Assembly: GCF_038051995.1 (NCBI RefSeq)
Contig: NZ_CP150290.1
Coordinates: 4,640,001 to 4,704,000 of the forward strand
DNA from: Paenibacillus sp. FSL H8-0537
Lineage (GTDB): Bacteria > Bacillota > Bacilli > Paenibacillales > Paenibacillaceae
DNA: 64,000 nt
Reading direction: 5' to 3'
The notes beneath the pieces are model-generated. The model was given only the letters and a program-made list of their open reading frames with translations. It was not told the origin of the DNA and searched no databases. Below are positions 8,380 to 17,130 of the stretch, one piece after another. A program made the translations under genes and the position numbers. Positions within the stretch are counted from its first letter, which is position 1, and every line of letters begins with the position of its first letter.

Positions 8380-9318
8380 ATGCAGAAGGTTAAAATATTT
8401 TCGGGATCATCCAATCGCGCGCTTGCCGAGGAAATTTGTGGTTCACTCGGTATTCCGCTGGGCAATGTCGCCATATCCCGCCAGCAAAGCGGCGAAATTC
8501 ACGTATCGTATGAAGAACCAATTCGGACATGCCATGTCTTTATTGTACAAGCACTGTCCCATCCGGTTAATGAACATTTAGTGGAATTGATGATTATGAT
8601 CGATGCGGCGAAGCGCGCTTCCGCCAAAACCATTAATCTCGTCATTCCTTATTATGGATATGCGCGCCAGGAACGCAAATCCGCTCCTCGTGAGCCGATT
8701 TCTGCCAAGCTGGTGGCTGATGTGCTGACTACGGTCGGCGCTCATCGCATCATTACCGTGGATTTGCATGCAGATCCTATTCAAGGCTTTTTCGAAATCC
8801 CGGTCGATCATCTGACGGCTCTGGATCTCATTATCAGACATTTGAAAAGCCAAAATATCGTCAATCCCGTCGTCGTTTCGCCGGATGCTGGACGAGCTTC
8901 AACAGCAGAGAAGCTGGCGAACTACTTGGATTGCCCGTTTGCTATCATGATCAAAAACCGTCCGGCCCACAACCAGTCGGAAATTACCCATATTATCGGT
9001 GAAGTGGAAGGCATGACGCCGATTATTATTGAGGATTTGATCGATACAGGCAGCACCATCGTAAACGTCGTTGAAGCGCTCCACAAAAAAGGCGCCCATG
9101 ATGCCTACGTTTGTGCAACGCACGGCTTGTTCTCGGCCAACGCCATCGAGAAGCTGACGCATCCGAACATCCGTCAAGTGGTTGTAACGGATACGATTGC
9201 GCTAAGCGATCATTCGGACAAATTTTTCGTACTGCCAATGTCACCGCTCATTGCAACCGCCATTAAGATCATTTCCGAAGGCGGCTCGCTCGATAAGCTC
9301 TTCAAAATCGGCGGCTAA
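8380..9318 (+). CDS. prs: Ribose-phosphate pyrophosphokinase (PRPP synthetase), divergent paralogue
   Basis: A 312-residue class I PRPP synthetase that makes PRPP from ribose-5-phosphate and ATP for nucleotide, histidine and tryptophan synthesis. Conserved blocks are FSGSSNRALAEEI (ATP side), IPYYGYARQERKSAPREPISA, VDLHADPIQGFFEIP and the flexible-loop Lys and Arg in IKNRP. It differs from the housekeeping enzyme: the PRPP-binding loop reads EDLIDTGST rather than DDIIDTAGT, and VSPDAGRASTAEKLA replaces the usual VSPDVGGV...ARK. The usual glmU partner is not adjacent. This suggests a second, specialised or differently regulated copy. AAGGAGG precedes the ATG by six bases. Confidence 0.88.
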   Translation: MQKVKIFSGSSNRALAEEICGSLGIPLGNVAISRQQSGEIHVSYEEPIRTCHVFIVQALSHPVNEHLVELMIMIDAAKRASAKTINLVIPYYGYARQERKSAPREPISAKLVADVLTTVGAHRIITVDLHADPIQGFFEIPVDHLTALDLIIRHLKSQNIVNPVVVSPDAGRASTAEKLANYLDCPFAIMIKNRPAHNQSEITHIIGEVEGMTPIIIEDLIDTGSTIVNVVEALHKKGAHDAYVCATHGLFSANAIEKLTHPNIRQVVVTDTIALSDHSDKFFVLPMSPLIATAIKIISEGGSLDKLFKIGG

Positions 9319-9355
9319 TATTTTTTGGTGATACAGGCCGCAATCGCGGCAACGC

Positions 9356-9399
9356 AAAAACGCATGGGAGTGCTGCAAGCAGACCTCCCATGCGTTTTT
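9356..9399. terminator. Bidirectional terminator between prs and the GH3 gene
   Basis: A 15-bp stem (9356-9370 with 9385-9399) has A5 on one side and T5 on the other, so it can serve both convergent genes. Confidence 0.9.
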
Positions 9400-9420
9400 A
9401 TTTTCGGCAGATAATAAGTG

Positions 9421-11706
9421 TTATTTCGTACTGTGCTTGCCGCCTGCATATTTCGCCGTTCTTGCATCTTGAATGACACCGCTCCAGTTGAGACCGTAGC
9501 CAAAGCCATAGGCATGGCCTACTGTATCGACATACACATCCATATCATGCGGCGTGTCTTCAAGCTGCTCTTCCACTGTCAACATGTCCCGCGGCATCTG
9601 GAAGGGCAGCAGGCCAGACGGCTCGGAAGCGCCGATGATCGTCTCCAGAAGCGCCTGCTCCTGCAAGCCAAAATGGGCAATAATAGCGTCAGCTTCAGCT
9701 TCAAATTCAGCGACTACCGCCGGGTTGCTGAGCGTCATCGAAACGATAACGGGCTTGCCCTTCATTTTCGCTTTCGTGTCCAGCACCATATCCAGATCGG
9801 ATTCATTGGCAACGGTAACCGTCTTCCCTTTGTAGGTACGATTCAGCACATCGCGCGCATCGCCAGCAAGGCTCGTCTCACGTGCATGCACAGCCGTATA
9901 CGGACGGTATTGAAGGCTGACCGGCACATAGCCATTTCCGCCCGCTTCAGCGTCTGCCTTGCTGTAGCCCATCGTGCTAAGCGGGCTTTCAATGCACACC
10001 AATGCAAAATCTGCCTGCTCCGGATTGTCCGTCACGTCAAAATACTTCTGGACCGTATCCAAGCTAATCGGGTAACCCTCGAAGGACGGTGTCGGCAGAC
10101 CGAGCCAGCTCGCACCCTCCGGCCGGAATTTCCGGGGAATATAGACGGTCAGGCGCCCGCTTGCAGCAGGCAGCGGCAGCGTTTGCCCTTCATTTTTCAA
10201 CAGCACAATCGATTTCAGCTGCGCTTCATAGCCAGCCGCCATGAAAGTAGGGGAGCCGACCGTCGCAGTCGTCTGCGCCACTTCCAAATAAGGGTTTTCA
10301 AAGAGGCCAAGCCGGAAAATATTTTTCAGCAGCCTCACTGCCGATTTCTCAAAGCGGCTGCGCATAAACGCCTCGCCATGCTGCTGTACGCCGATCTGAT
10401 AAGCTTCAATAACCGGACCCGTCTCATTGTTGCCGCCAAATTGGTCAACGCCAGCCATAAGCAGCTTGTAGTGGCGCTCCGCTACGCTGTAGCCTTCCTC
10501 AACACCCCAGCAGCGGCCGCCGCTCATCAGCCTCGTAATATCATCGCCTTCATCCGCGGTAATACCCCAGTCCGTGCAGACGACGCCATCGTAGCCGTAC
10601 TGCTCGCGCAGCAAATCATTTATGAGGTAGCTGTTGTAGGAGTTGCCGACATCTTCGCCATTAATCGGGTCTTGTCCTTGCGAAATCGTATAATAAGGCA
10701 TAACCGCAGAAGCTTTGCCGGTCTTGCCAGCCAGCTTGAACGCTCCTTCCGTAAAAGGACGCAAATGCTGCTCAAATTGCTCTCCCGGATAAACAGCATA
10801 TTTGCCATAGCCAAAATGCGCATCGCGGCCGCCTTCGCCCGAGCCCCCGCCCGGCCAATGCTTCACCATCGCATTAACGCTGTCATAGCCCCAGCCTTCG
10901 GCAATTTCATGCTCGCCCTCCGACGTCTGGAAGCCGTCAATATAAGCGCGACCCATATCAGTCGATAGCTGGGGATCTTCGCCAAAGGTCATGCCAAAAC
11001 GGAACCAGCGCGGATCGGTGCCAATATCGACCTGCGGCGACAACGCCGTGCCAATTCCAAGCGCCCGATACTCCCTGGCAGCAACCTCGCCGAATTTTTT
11101 CGCCTCCTCCGGATCGAACGTAGCGGCAAGCCCCATCGTCTCCGGCCACATCGAAATGCTGCCGCCAGCTCCAGCATTAAATTCCTTCGTCGAATCTGTC
11201 GCATGCCGCGGATCAGAGCTCGTATTTACCGGGATGCCCAGCCCTAAGCCTTCAACGTATGCCTGCATCGTATTGTTCCACTGCGCTGCCGTTTCCGGGC
11301 TTTCCACCATCGTCAGCAGCACATGGCGCAAATGATCCTGCTCCAGAAAAGCAAGCTGCTGGTCCGTCAGCGCATGTGAGTCCGCACCGCTATCCGCAAA
11401 TGCCTTGCCTCCATAAGTGCCCGGATGCCAGCCCAGGCTCGCCGGAACGGCCTGATGGCTGCTGTAGAGCATAAGCCCAGCAATTTGCTCGACGCTCATT
11501 TTCGAAGCGAGATCCTCAGCCCGCTCCTGCGGACTAAGCCGCCAATCCTCATATTTATCCAGCTTGCCATCCTTGTTCAAATCTTTAAAATAAAAGCCGT
11601 CCTGCTCCAAAATACGGACGCCTGACAAAGTGGAATAGCCGAGCTTGGGCCCGTTTTTATTGTGAATATATTGAATAGTAGTAGCCTGATCACGCTTGTC
11701 TGCCAA
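9421..11706 (-). CDS. Glycoside hydrolase family 3 beta-glucosidase-like protein
   Basis: A 761-residue two-domain GH3 enzyme that hydrolyses terminal beta-linked sugars. The barrel domain carries VKHWPGGGSGEGGRDAHF (about 281-298), and the presumed nucleophile is Asp379 in GVVCTDWGITAD. The second, flavodoxin-like domain begins near 480 with SIVLLKNEG. No signal peptide is seen, so it probably acts in the cytoplasm on imported oligosaccharides. Residues 42-54 (DLNKDGKLDKYED) look like a calcium EF-hand loop, unusual at the N-terminus of GH3. The start is a TTG after GGGATGGGATCGG. A terminator is shared with prs at the 3' end. Confidence 0.88.
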   Translation of the reverse strand: MADKRDQATTIQYIHNKNGPKLGYSTLSGVRILEQDGFYFKDLNKDGKLDKYEDWRLSPQERAEDLASKMSVEQIAGLMLYSSHQAVPASLGWHPGTYGGKAFADSGADSHALTDQQLAFLEQDHLRHVLLTMVESPETAAQWNNTMQAYVEGLGLGIPVNTSSDPRHATDSTKEFNAGAGGSISMWPETMGLAATFDPEEAKKFGEVAAREYRALGIGTALSPQVDIGTDPRWFRFGMTFGEDPQLSTDMGRAYIDGFQTSEGEHEIAEGWGYDSVNAMVKHWPGGGSGEGGRDAHFGYGKYAVYPGEQFEQHLRPFTEGAFKLAGKTGKASAVMPYYTISQGQDPINGEDVGNSYNSYLINDLLREQYGYDGVVCTDWGITADEGDDITRLMSGGRCWGVEEGYSVAERHYKLLMAGVDQFGGNNETGPVIEAYQIGVQQHGEAFMRSRFEKSAVRLLKNIFRLGLFENPYLEVAQTTATVGSPTFMAAGYEAQLKSIVLLKNEGQTLPLPAASGRLTVYIPRKFRPEGASWLGLPTPSFEGYPISLDTVQKYFDVTDNPEQADFALVCIESPLSTMGYSKADAEAGGNGYVPVSLQYRPYTAVHARETSLAGDARDVLNRTYKGKTVTVANESDLDMVLDTKAKMKGKPVIVSMTLSNPAVVAEFEAEADAIIAHFGLQEQALLETIIGASEPSGLLPFQMPRDMLTVEEQLEDTPHDMDVYVDTVGHAYGFGYGLNWSGVIQDARTAKYAGGKHSTK

Positions 11707-11825
11707 ACCGATCCCATCCCTTCGCGTGCCTGTAAATGCCTTGCTTACCTTATAATTATAGCGAATTTGGCCATGCCCAGGCTAATCATATTCCGACTTT
11801 TTAGTTGTGATATTAAGACTATTTT
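11707..11825. other. Upstream region of the GH3 gene
   Basis: AT-rich non-coding sequence presumed to hold the GH3 promoter; no clear promoter elements are seen. The remainder of the 353-base gap up to 12059 holds a repeat and a terminator. Confidence 0.4.
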
Positions 11826-11927
11826 CAAGGTGAAACGGCTGTCGCCATCCTTTGGCGAGGCGGCGCGTTTCATTCCGAAAAATATAGAGAAAGAATAGCG
11901 TTACAATATCCTTTCCTATATTTCAAG
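11826..11927 (+). repeat. Dispersed two-hairpin repeat, copy 1
   Basis: A copy of the intergenic repeat family. Hairpin 1 (GAAACG ... CGTTTC around a GC-rich core) is followed by hairpin 2, whose right arm is ATATCCTTTCCTATATTTC. The left arm is slightly diverged in this copy. It lies 27 bases beyond the terminator of the siderophore receptor gene. Confidence 0.85.
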
Positions 11928-11954
11928 GGGAAACATAAACATTCTTATATTTTG

Positions 11955-11995
11955 AAAAAATGGCCGCAGAGCCCATTCGCGCTCTGCAGCCATTA
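11955..11995 (-). terminator. Terminator of iron locus 1
   Basis: The stem AATGGC-GCAGAGC / GCTCTGC-GCCATT (one C-A mismatch) is followed by six T on the minus strand. It ends the receptor transcript. Confidence 0.85.
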
Positions 11996-12059
11996 GAAGA
12001 TCGGTCGGTGACTTCCTTTCCATCACCGTTTTATTAGGACATCCCTCAACCTGATACGT

Positions 12060-13046
12060 TTATTTCTCAAACAGGCTCTGGGCATCGTCAAGCGCCATGC
12101 TGTGGCCTAGCGACGAATAATCGAGCCATTTTTGCCCGTCAAGCACATAAACGTGATTGTTTTTCACCGCTTTTAAGTTAAGCCATACCGGATTTTGCTC
12201 CAGCTGCTCAAAATTCGCTTTCGCCTCATTGCCTTTGCTGATGATGACGAAAATCGCATCCGCATCAAAATCGGGCAGCACCTCCTGCGATATAACCGCA
12301 TAGGGCTCATCCGTAATTTTTTCAACACCAGTTGCTGGTGTCAGCCCCAAATCCTCGAACATAATCGGTCCTACCGGACGTTTCATGCCCATGACGCGAA
12401 GCTCCTTCGCTGTTGTGCGAATCGCCATCACCTTGGCATTGGCGCCAAGCTTGCTACTAATCAGCGTCTTTATGGTAGCCGCTTTTGCTTCATAAGCTTT
12501 AATAAACTGCTCTGCTTCTGACTGCTTGTCGACATGCTCGGCAATCCGCTTTAAATGATCTCTCCATGTGCCATTGTCCATATCGATGGAAATCGTCGGA
12601 GCAATCTTCTCGAATTTGGCAAGGTCTGCGCCAGAATATACTTCATCGATGTAAATAACATCCGGCTTCAGCGCCAGCACAGCTTCCATATCCGGATCTG
12701 TAACAACACCAAGCTTCGCTGTGCCTTCCAGACGATCCGCTACGTGGGGAAGGAAATCCTTCACGTCGCCGCCGACAACCGAACCCGCAGGTTTAATCCC
12801 TAGAGCAAGCAAATTGTTCGTAATATGAATCGACATGGAGGCGATTTTCACATTAGGGCCATGCGGCTCCACTTGCCCAGCGCTCGGTGAAGCGCTCGCT
12901 TCTGCAGAAGCTTCGGCTCCCTGGGCTGCATTGCCTCCATTCGTGCTTTGTGGCGAGCCAGCTTGTCCACAAGCCGCCAGCATGGCGACAACCATCAGGC
13001 TGATTAGCGTCAGCAGCGCTTTAGAAGAAAATAGTGATTTATTCAT
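12060..13046 (-). CDS. Iron-siderophore ABC transporter substrate-binding lipoprotein (locus 1)
   Basis: A 328-residue FecB/FhuD-type receptor that binds a ferric siderophore outside the membrane. A lipoprotein signal ends in MLAAC (Cys26), followed by a Ser/Ala/Gly-rich linker to about residue 60 and the helical-backbone binding fold. Conserved family features are KPDVIYID, IAPTISID and the C-terminal NPVWLNLKAVKNNHVYVLD. It is the last gene of a minus-strand operon after two FecCD permeases. The terminal region closely resembles the sensor domain of the regulator at 15281-16906 (NPVW..AVKN..VY.LD..KW), which suggests both bind the same ligand. Confidence 0.9.
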   Translation of the reverse strand: MNKSLFSSKALLTLISLMVVAMLAACGQAGSPQSTNGGNAAQGAEASAEASASPSAGQVEPHGPNVKIASMSIHITNNLLALGIKPAGSVVGGDVKDFLPHVADRLEGTAKLGVVTDPDMEAVLALKPDVIYIDEVYSGADLAKFEKIAPTISIDMDNGTWRDHLKRIAEHVDKQSEAEQFIKAYEAKAATIKTLISSKLGANAKVMAIRTTAKELRVMGMKRPVGPIMFEDLGLTPATGVEKITDEPYAVISQEVLPDFDADAIFVIISKGNEAKANFEQLEQNPVWLNLKAVKNNHVYVLDGQKWLDYSSLGHSMALDDAQSLFEK

Positions 13047-13074
13047 AACTCGTTAAGTCCCCCGTATTCATCGT

Positions 13075-13090
13075 CTGAACGTTCGTTCAG
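13075..13090. promoter_or_regulatory. Palindrome CTGAACG-TT-CGTTCAG before the receptor gene
   Basis: A 7-bp inverted repeat around TT lies in the 83-base gap between the permease and receptor genes. It could be an operator or a processing hairpin that raises receptor mRNA relative to permease mRNA. Its function is unknown. Confidence 0.35.
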
Positions 13091-13129
13091 CATCCACTGA
13101 TTCAAATTGCAAAAACTTCCCTGCCCTTC

Positions 13130-14146
13130 TCAAACCTTCTTCCTAAACAGCATGTACAGAAAATACGGCCCCCCAATAAGGGCAACGATGACACCGGCCG
13201 GAATCGCATTAGGCTGAAAAATAGACCGTCCAATCGTATCCGCAGCTACGAGTATCACAAGCCCGATGCTAGCCGCCGCCGGCAAAAAATAGCGATGCTG
13301 AGGGCCGGCTAGCCTGCGAGCCAGATGTGGAGCTACGAGACCGATAAAGCCAATACCGCCGGTCATGGAGACGCTGGCGCAGGACAAAGCTACGGCAAGA
13401 ATCATCATGAGCAGCCGATTTCGCGTAACGCTGCTGCCTACGCCTGAAGCGATTTCATCGCCAAAGCTGAACAAATCCAGCGTCTTCGATTTTAAATAAA
13501 TGATCGGCACCAAAATGACGATCCACGGCAGCAGCGCCCAAACGTTGATCCAATCTCTGCCCCATACACTTCCCGCCAGCCAACGTGCCGCAAACGTATA
13601 CGTATCCGGGTCCAGCTTAAGGGAGAGGAACAGCGTAATCGCACTGACACCTGCTTCTATCGCAATCCCTACAAGAATAAGCCGGATCGGCATAATGCCC
13701 CGCTGCCTGTCATACGCCAGCAAAATAATGACGATGGCGATTATGCTGCCCCCGGCAAAGGTGAACATCGGAATGAGCATCGCAAGCGAGCCTTCCATCG
13801 TCCGAAAGAAGGATACAAAAACGATTAGTCCGAAGGCAGCTCCGGCATGCAGGCCCAAAATGCCCGGATCAGCCAGCGCATTGCGTGATACGCCCTGCAG
13901 CACTGCTCCGGCAACCCCAAGCCCGATGCCGCCAAGCATCGTTACAACGATACGCGGCAGTCGGTAATCGAACAAAATCATTTGCTCCTCCGTCGTTCCC
14001 CCACCCAGCAGCGTCTGCCATACCGCAAGCGGCGATAAACGAATGGTCCCTGTATTTAAGCCGATCAAAATGACTACAATGGCTAAAATAAACATGACGA
14101 CGCTGACCGTAATCGCCCTGCGAGCCCGATATGCCGATTGATCCAT
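13130..14146 (-). CDS. FecCD-family iron-siderophore permease (second subunit)
   Basis: A 338-residue integral membrane protein with about nine or ten hydrophobic segments. Family signatures are GGIGLGVAGAVLQGVSRNALADPGILG (an extended FecCD motif) and GGIGFIGLVAPHLAR. It forms the heterodimeric channel with the product of the gene directly upstream, whose stop is two bases before this start. No ATPase gene accompanies the pair. In B. subtilis several such systems share the ATPase YusV (FeuABC), so a shared ATPase is likely here. Confidence 0.92.
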   Translation of the reverse strand: MDQSAYRARRAITVSVVMFILAIVVILIGLNTGTIRLSPLAVWQTLLGGGTTEEQMILFDYRLPRIVVTMLGGIGLGVAGAVLQGVSRNALADPGILGLHAGAAFGLIVFVSFFRTMEGSLAMLIPMFTFAGGSIIAIVIILLAYDRQRGIMPIRLILVGIAIEAGVSAITLFLSLKLDPDTYTFAARWLAGSVWGRDWINVWALLPWIVILVPIIYLKSKTLDLFSFGDEIASGVGSSVTRNRLLMMILAVALSCASVSMTGGIGFIGLVAPHLARRLAGPQHRYFLPAAASIGLVILVAADTIGRSIFQPNAIPAGVIVALIGGPYFLYMLFRKKV

Positions 14147-14148
14147 AA

Positions 14149-15153
14149 CTAGAGCTCCCTCCTCTCTTTACGTGCTAAATAGAGGAAAAATGGAACGCCG
14201 ACCATAGCAACCATCGCGCCTATGGCAAATTCTCGCGGCGGATTGACCATCCGCGATGCAAAATCAGCCCAGACGAGCAGACTTCCGCCGAGGAGCGCTG
14301 AAAACGGCAGCACAAACCGGTAATCGACGCCGACGATTCGGCGGGCCATATGCGGAATAACAAGCCCGACAAAAGCGATAGAGCCTGCGGCTGATACCGA
14401 AGCTCCAGCCAGCACTACAGCTATGAGCAGGCCGAGTATGCGGATGCGGGCTGTTTTAATGCCGAGTCCCGTTGCCGCTTCTTCTCCAAGGGAGAGAAAC
14501 GTAATCGGGCGTCCGAGCAGCATCGCACCTGCCAGACCAGCCAGTATAACGGGGGCCAGCAGCTTCAGATGCATCCACTTTATTCCCGCAACGCCGCCTG
14601 CATACCAGAAAGCCAAATCCTGGCTAAGGTCAAAATAAATCGCAATGCCTGTGCTGAGCGAATGCAAAATAGCAGCAACAACAGCGCCTGCTATCGTAAG
14701 CCGCAGCGACGTCAGCCCGCCAGGAGCTGCCGAGCCCAGCAGCATGATGAACAAGGTGCTTAAAGCAGCGCCAACGAAGGACAGCAGCATCAAATGCGAA
14801 TAGGATAACGCCGGAAGCAGCGCAAAGCAAAGCGCCACAACGAAAGCCGCTCCGGCATTTACGCCGAGCAAGCCCGTATCCGCCATCGGATTGCGGGTTA
14901 CCCCCTGCATAATAGCGCCTGCTACAGCAAATGCCATACCCGTAAGTGCGGCGCCCAGCACACGTGGCAGTCTCAGCTCATGTATAATTTGATGCGGCGT
15001 CAAGCTGGCATTATAATCAAAAACAGCCGTCCAAACCGTATGCAAATCCATTTCCTTCGCGCCATTCGATACTGCCATAAACAGCGAGAACACAAGCCAT
15101 GCGCAGCCTGCAATAAGCGATAAGCTTATCGTATATCCTTTGTTCCATTTCAT
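14149..15153 (-). CDS. FecCD-family iron-siderophore permease (first subunit)
   Basis: A 334-residue FecCD permease with about nine hydrophobic segments, carrying GMAFAVAGAIMQGVTRNPMADTGLLG in two parts and SIAFVGLVIPHMARRIVG. It is the first gene of the permease-permease-receptor operon. A Fur box and a -10 hexamer lie immediately upstream, so the operon is expected to be iron-repressed and activated by the Btr-like regulator encoded next to it. Confidence 0.92.
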   Translation of the reverse strand: MKWNKGYTISLSLIAGCAWLVFSLFMAVSNGAKEMDLHTVWTAVFDYNASLTPHQIIHELRLPRVLGAALTGMAFAVAGAIMQGVTRNPMADTGLLGVNAGAAFVVALCFALLPALSYSHLMLLSFVGAALSTLFIMLLGSAAPGGLTSLRLTIAGAVVAAILHSLSTGIAIYFDLSQDLAFWYAGGVAGIKWMHLKLLAPVILAGLAGAMLLGRPITFLSLGEEAATGLGIKTARIRILGLLIAVVLAGASVSAAGSIAFVGLVIPHMARRIVGVDYRFVLPFSALLGGSLLVWADFASRMVNPPREFAIGAMVAMVGVPFFLYLARKERREL

Positions 15154-15190
15154 ACGCCTTTACCCGTAAAGCCTCCCCGAATATCAATAT

Positions 15191-15219
15191 TGATAATCAT
15201 TATCATCTTCTTCATTATA
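15191..15219 (-). promoter_or_regulatory. Promoter and Fur box of the iron locus 1 operon
   Basis: TGATAAT-C-ATTATCA at 15191-15205 is a perfect 7-1-7 Fur box. A minus-strand -10 TATAAT lies at 15214-15219 with no good -35, as expected for an activator-dependent promoter. The box covers the predicted transcription start. Confidence 0.85.
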
Positions 15220-15280
15220 ACGATTCCCGCTTTCCCGTACATGACATAATTCAAGATCGCCATATGGATTATTCTCAGGT

Positions 15281-16906
15281 TTACAGCGATAATCTATTCG
15301 GTGACAGCAGCAATTGCCCGGCTTCCTCGATCTGCAAATCAATGCCATAAGGGGCGTAGACGATCCATTTTGTTTTATCGAGGAAATATACACGATCATT
15401 TTTCACAGCCGGAAAGCTTCTCCACACCGGATTCGTTTTCAGCAAAGCTACCAGCAGCCTATGCTCCGCCTCATTCGAGAAAACGAGAAACAAATAATCA
15501 GCTTCATAGCCGGACAGCTCCTCGGGCGTTATCGAAACCCAGTTGAAACCTGTTCCCGGCGCATGCTGCTGGAGTTTTTCACGGATTTTGGCAGGCGGTG
15601 ACAGCTGCAGCGAGCGATAAAGCACGTGTCCAATATTGCGGGTGCCATAAATGCGCAGCTCCTCCTGCCGCGCGACGCAAATCGTTGCTGTTGTGCCTAT
15701 GGACAAAAAGCGCATCAAGCTTCTGCGCAGCTGCTCCGCCTTGCGTTCATGGCGATCCCGCCATTTTCGCGCAGCCTCCTGCTTGCCCGTCAGCTCAGCC
15801 AGCTCATGCATATGGCTGTAGATATCCATCGTTGTCCATGGAATGCCTACGATTGGCGCTACATCATTCACATGCTTCAGCGCCTTTGCCAGCACATTAT
15901 CCTTGCAAACAAACAAATCCGGCTGCACTTCAAGAAAGGTTTGGCGCCCAATTTCCCAACGGTCAACCGCATGTTTTGGCAGCTCCAGCTCCCTTGTCAC
16001 AATTGGTAGATGGGAGTGGACTTGAGCAGCGCAGAGCTCTACTCCCAGCGTAAACAGATGATCCGTATAGGCATAGGAAAGCGAGCTTATTTTCAAATCC
16101 CGATTCCGCGTGTACACCGTCGGCGCATAACCGCTCGTTGCCTTAAAACGGCGGCTAAAATAAAATTCGTCTCCATAGCCGACATCACCGGCAATATCAT
16201 GAATCGGCTTATCGGTCAGCAGCAGCAGCTCCTTCGCCTTGTTCATCCGCAGATCGGTCAGAAAAGCGACCGGCGTCTTATTCATCACCTTCTTGAACAC
16301 CTGTGAATAATAGGACGGGTGCAGCTGGGCAATTTCAGCAAGCTTGTCCACTCGAATGTCCTCGCGAAAATGGGACTGCATATAGCGCAGCGTCAGCTCC
16401 AGCCGCTTGTCCAAATCATTAGCTGCCATAGGAGCCGCATGTGCAATAACGCCGTTCAGCATTTCATGCAAATAATGCTGCTTCAGAAACCGGCTGCTCT
16501 CCTCCATACCGCTCTCTTCAGCCGTCAGCAAATAAAGCAGCCGCTTGAAGCGGCTTCCTTTGAGCTTAATAAGCCCTTCCACCGGAAACTCCAGCTCGCG
16601 TTCGTAAGCCCGCTGATGCTCACCCTGCTCCTTTAAGCGAAATAAGTCAAAAATCACCCAGCGCAGCTCCACTGGAGCAGCTGTATGGAGAGACAGCTCC
16701 ATTACCGTATTTGGTGAAAAAATATAATAACCATCGCGGGCAAGCTTCTCCCGTTCCCCGTTTATAATGAGCTCCCCCTTGCCTTTTGCTGCATACAGCA
16801 GCGTATGGCTTGGCAGCGGTTGCCTACCATCCGCCCAGCTTGGGGAGGAAGAGGCTTGCCTGGCTTGTTTAATTTCCAATAAAATATCGGTCAAAAATGT
16901 CGTCAT
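15281..16906 (-). CDS. AraC-family regulator fused to a siderophore-binding domain (Btr-like, locus 1)
   Basis: A 541-residue cytoplasmic regulator. An N-terminal cupin-like arm (about 1-150) precedes two AraC helix-turn-helix motifs (about 170-270; IRVDKLAEIAQLHPSYYSQVFKKVMNKTP as two parts, then IHDIAGDVGYGDEFYFSRRFK). A periplasmic-binding-protein-like domain follows (about 285-535). The architecture is that of B. subtilis Btr, which binds ferric bacillibactin in the cytoplasm and activates feuABC. It lies upstream of the permease operon on the same strand but is separated from it by the Fur-controlled promoter. The start is set by GGGAGCATCCAAGAA before the ATG. Confidence 0.9.
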   Translation of the reverse strand: MTTFLTDILLEIKQARQASSSPSWADGRQPLPSHTLLYAAKGKGELIINGEREKLARDGYYIFSPNTVMELSLHTAAPVELRWVIFDLFRLKEQGEHQRAYERELEFPVEGLIKLKGSRFKRLLYLLTAEESGMEESSRFLKQHYLHEMLNGVIAHAAPMAANDLDKRLELTLRYMQSHFREDIRVDKLAEIAQLHPSYYSQVFKKVMNKTPVAFLTDLRMNKAKELLLLTDKPIHDIAGDVGYGDEFYFSRRFKATSGYAPTVYTRNRDLKISSLSYAYTDHLFTLGVELCAAQVHSHLPIVTRELELPKHAVDRWEIGRQTFLEVQPDLFVCKDNVLAKALKHVNDVAPIVGIPWTTMDIYSHMHELAELTGKQEAARKWRDRHERKAEQLRRSLMRFLSIGTTATICVARQEELRIYGTRNIGHVLYRSLQLSPPAKIREKLQQHAPGTGFNWVSITPEELSGYEADYLFLVFSNEAEHRLLVALLKTNPVWRSFPAVKNDRVYFLDKTKWIVYAPYGIDLQIEEAGQLLLSPNRLSL

Positions 16907-16977
16907 TTCTTGGATGCTCCCTTAATTGCCGCAGCAGGACAAGCACAGCTTGGAATGCTTAGCGCTGGGCCTTGCCC

Positions 16978-17006
16978 GATTGTGCGGCATGCTGCTATTC
17001 ATTATA
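16978..17006 (+). promoter_or_regulatory. Possible sigma-G promoter of the ger operon
   Basis: GATTG at 16978-16982 and CATTATA at 17000-17006 with 17 bases between resemble the forespore sigma-G consensus. One -35 base is off consensus. The assignment leans on the known sigma-G control of gerA operons. Confidence 0.4.
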
Positions 17007-17130
17007 TAGAAAAAAATAGCCGCTGGCACTCTAATCCCCCGCTAGCGCTTTATCTCACCTGCATACAATTTGCCTCTACTGGAAAAAATACCTGAGCCTA
17101 AGCAAATCAACAGGGAGGATGTCTAACGCT

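Noticed and set aside
9418..10968. 516-codon open frame antisense to the GH3 gene
   Set aside because: It is a shadow of a GC-biased gene: no ribosome binding site, arginine/histidine-rich translation and no recognisable domain.
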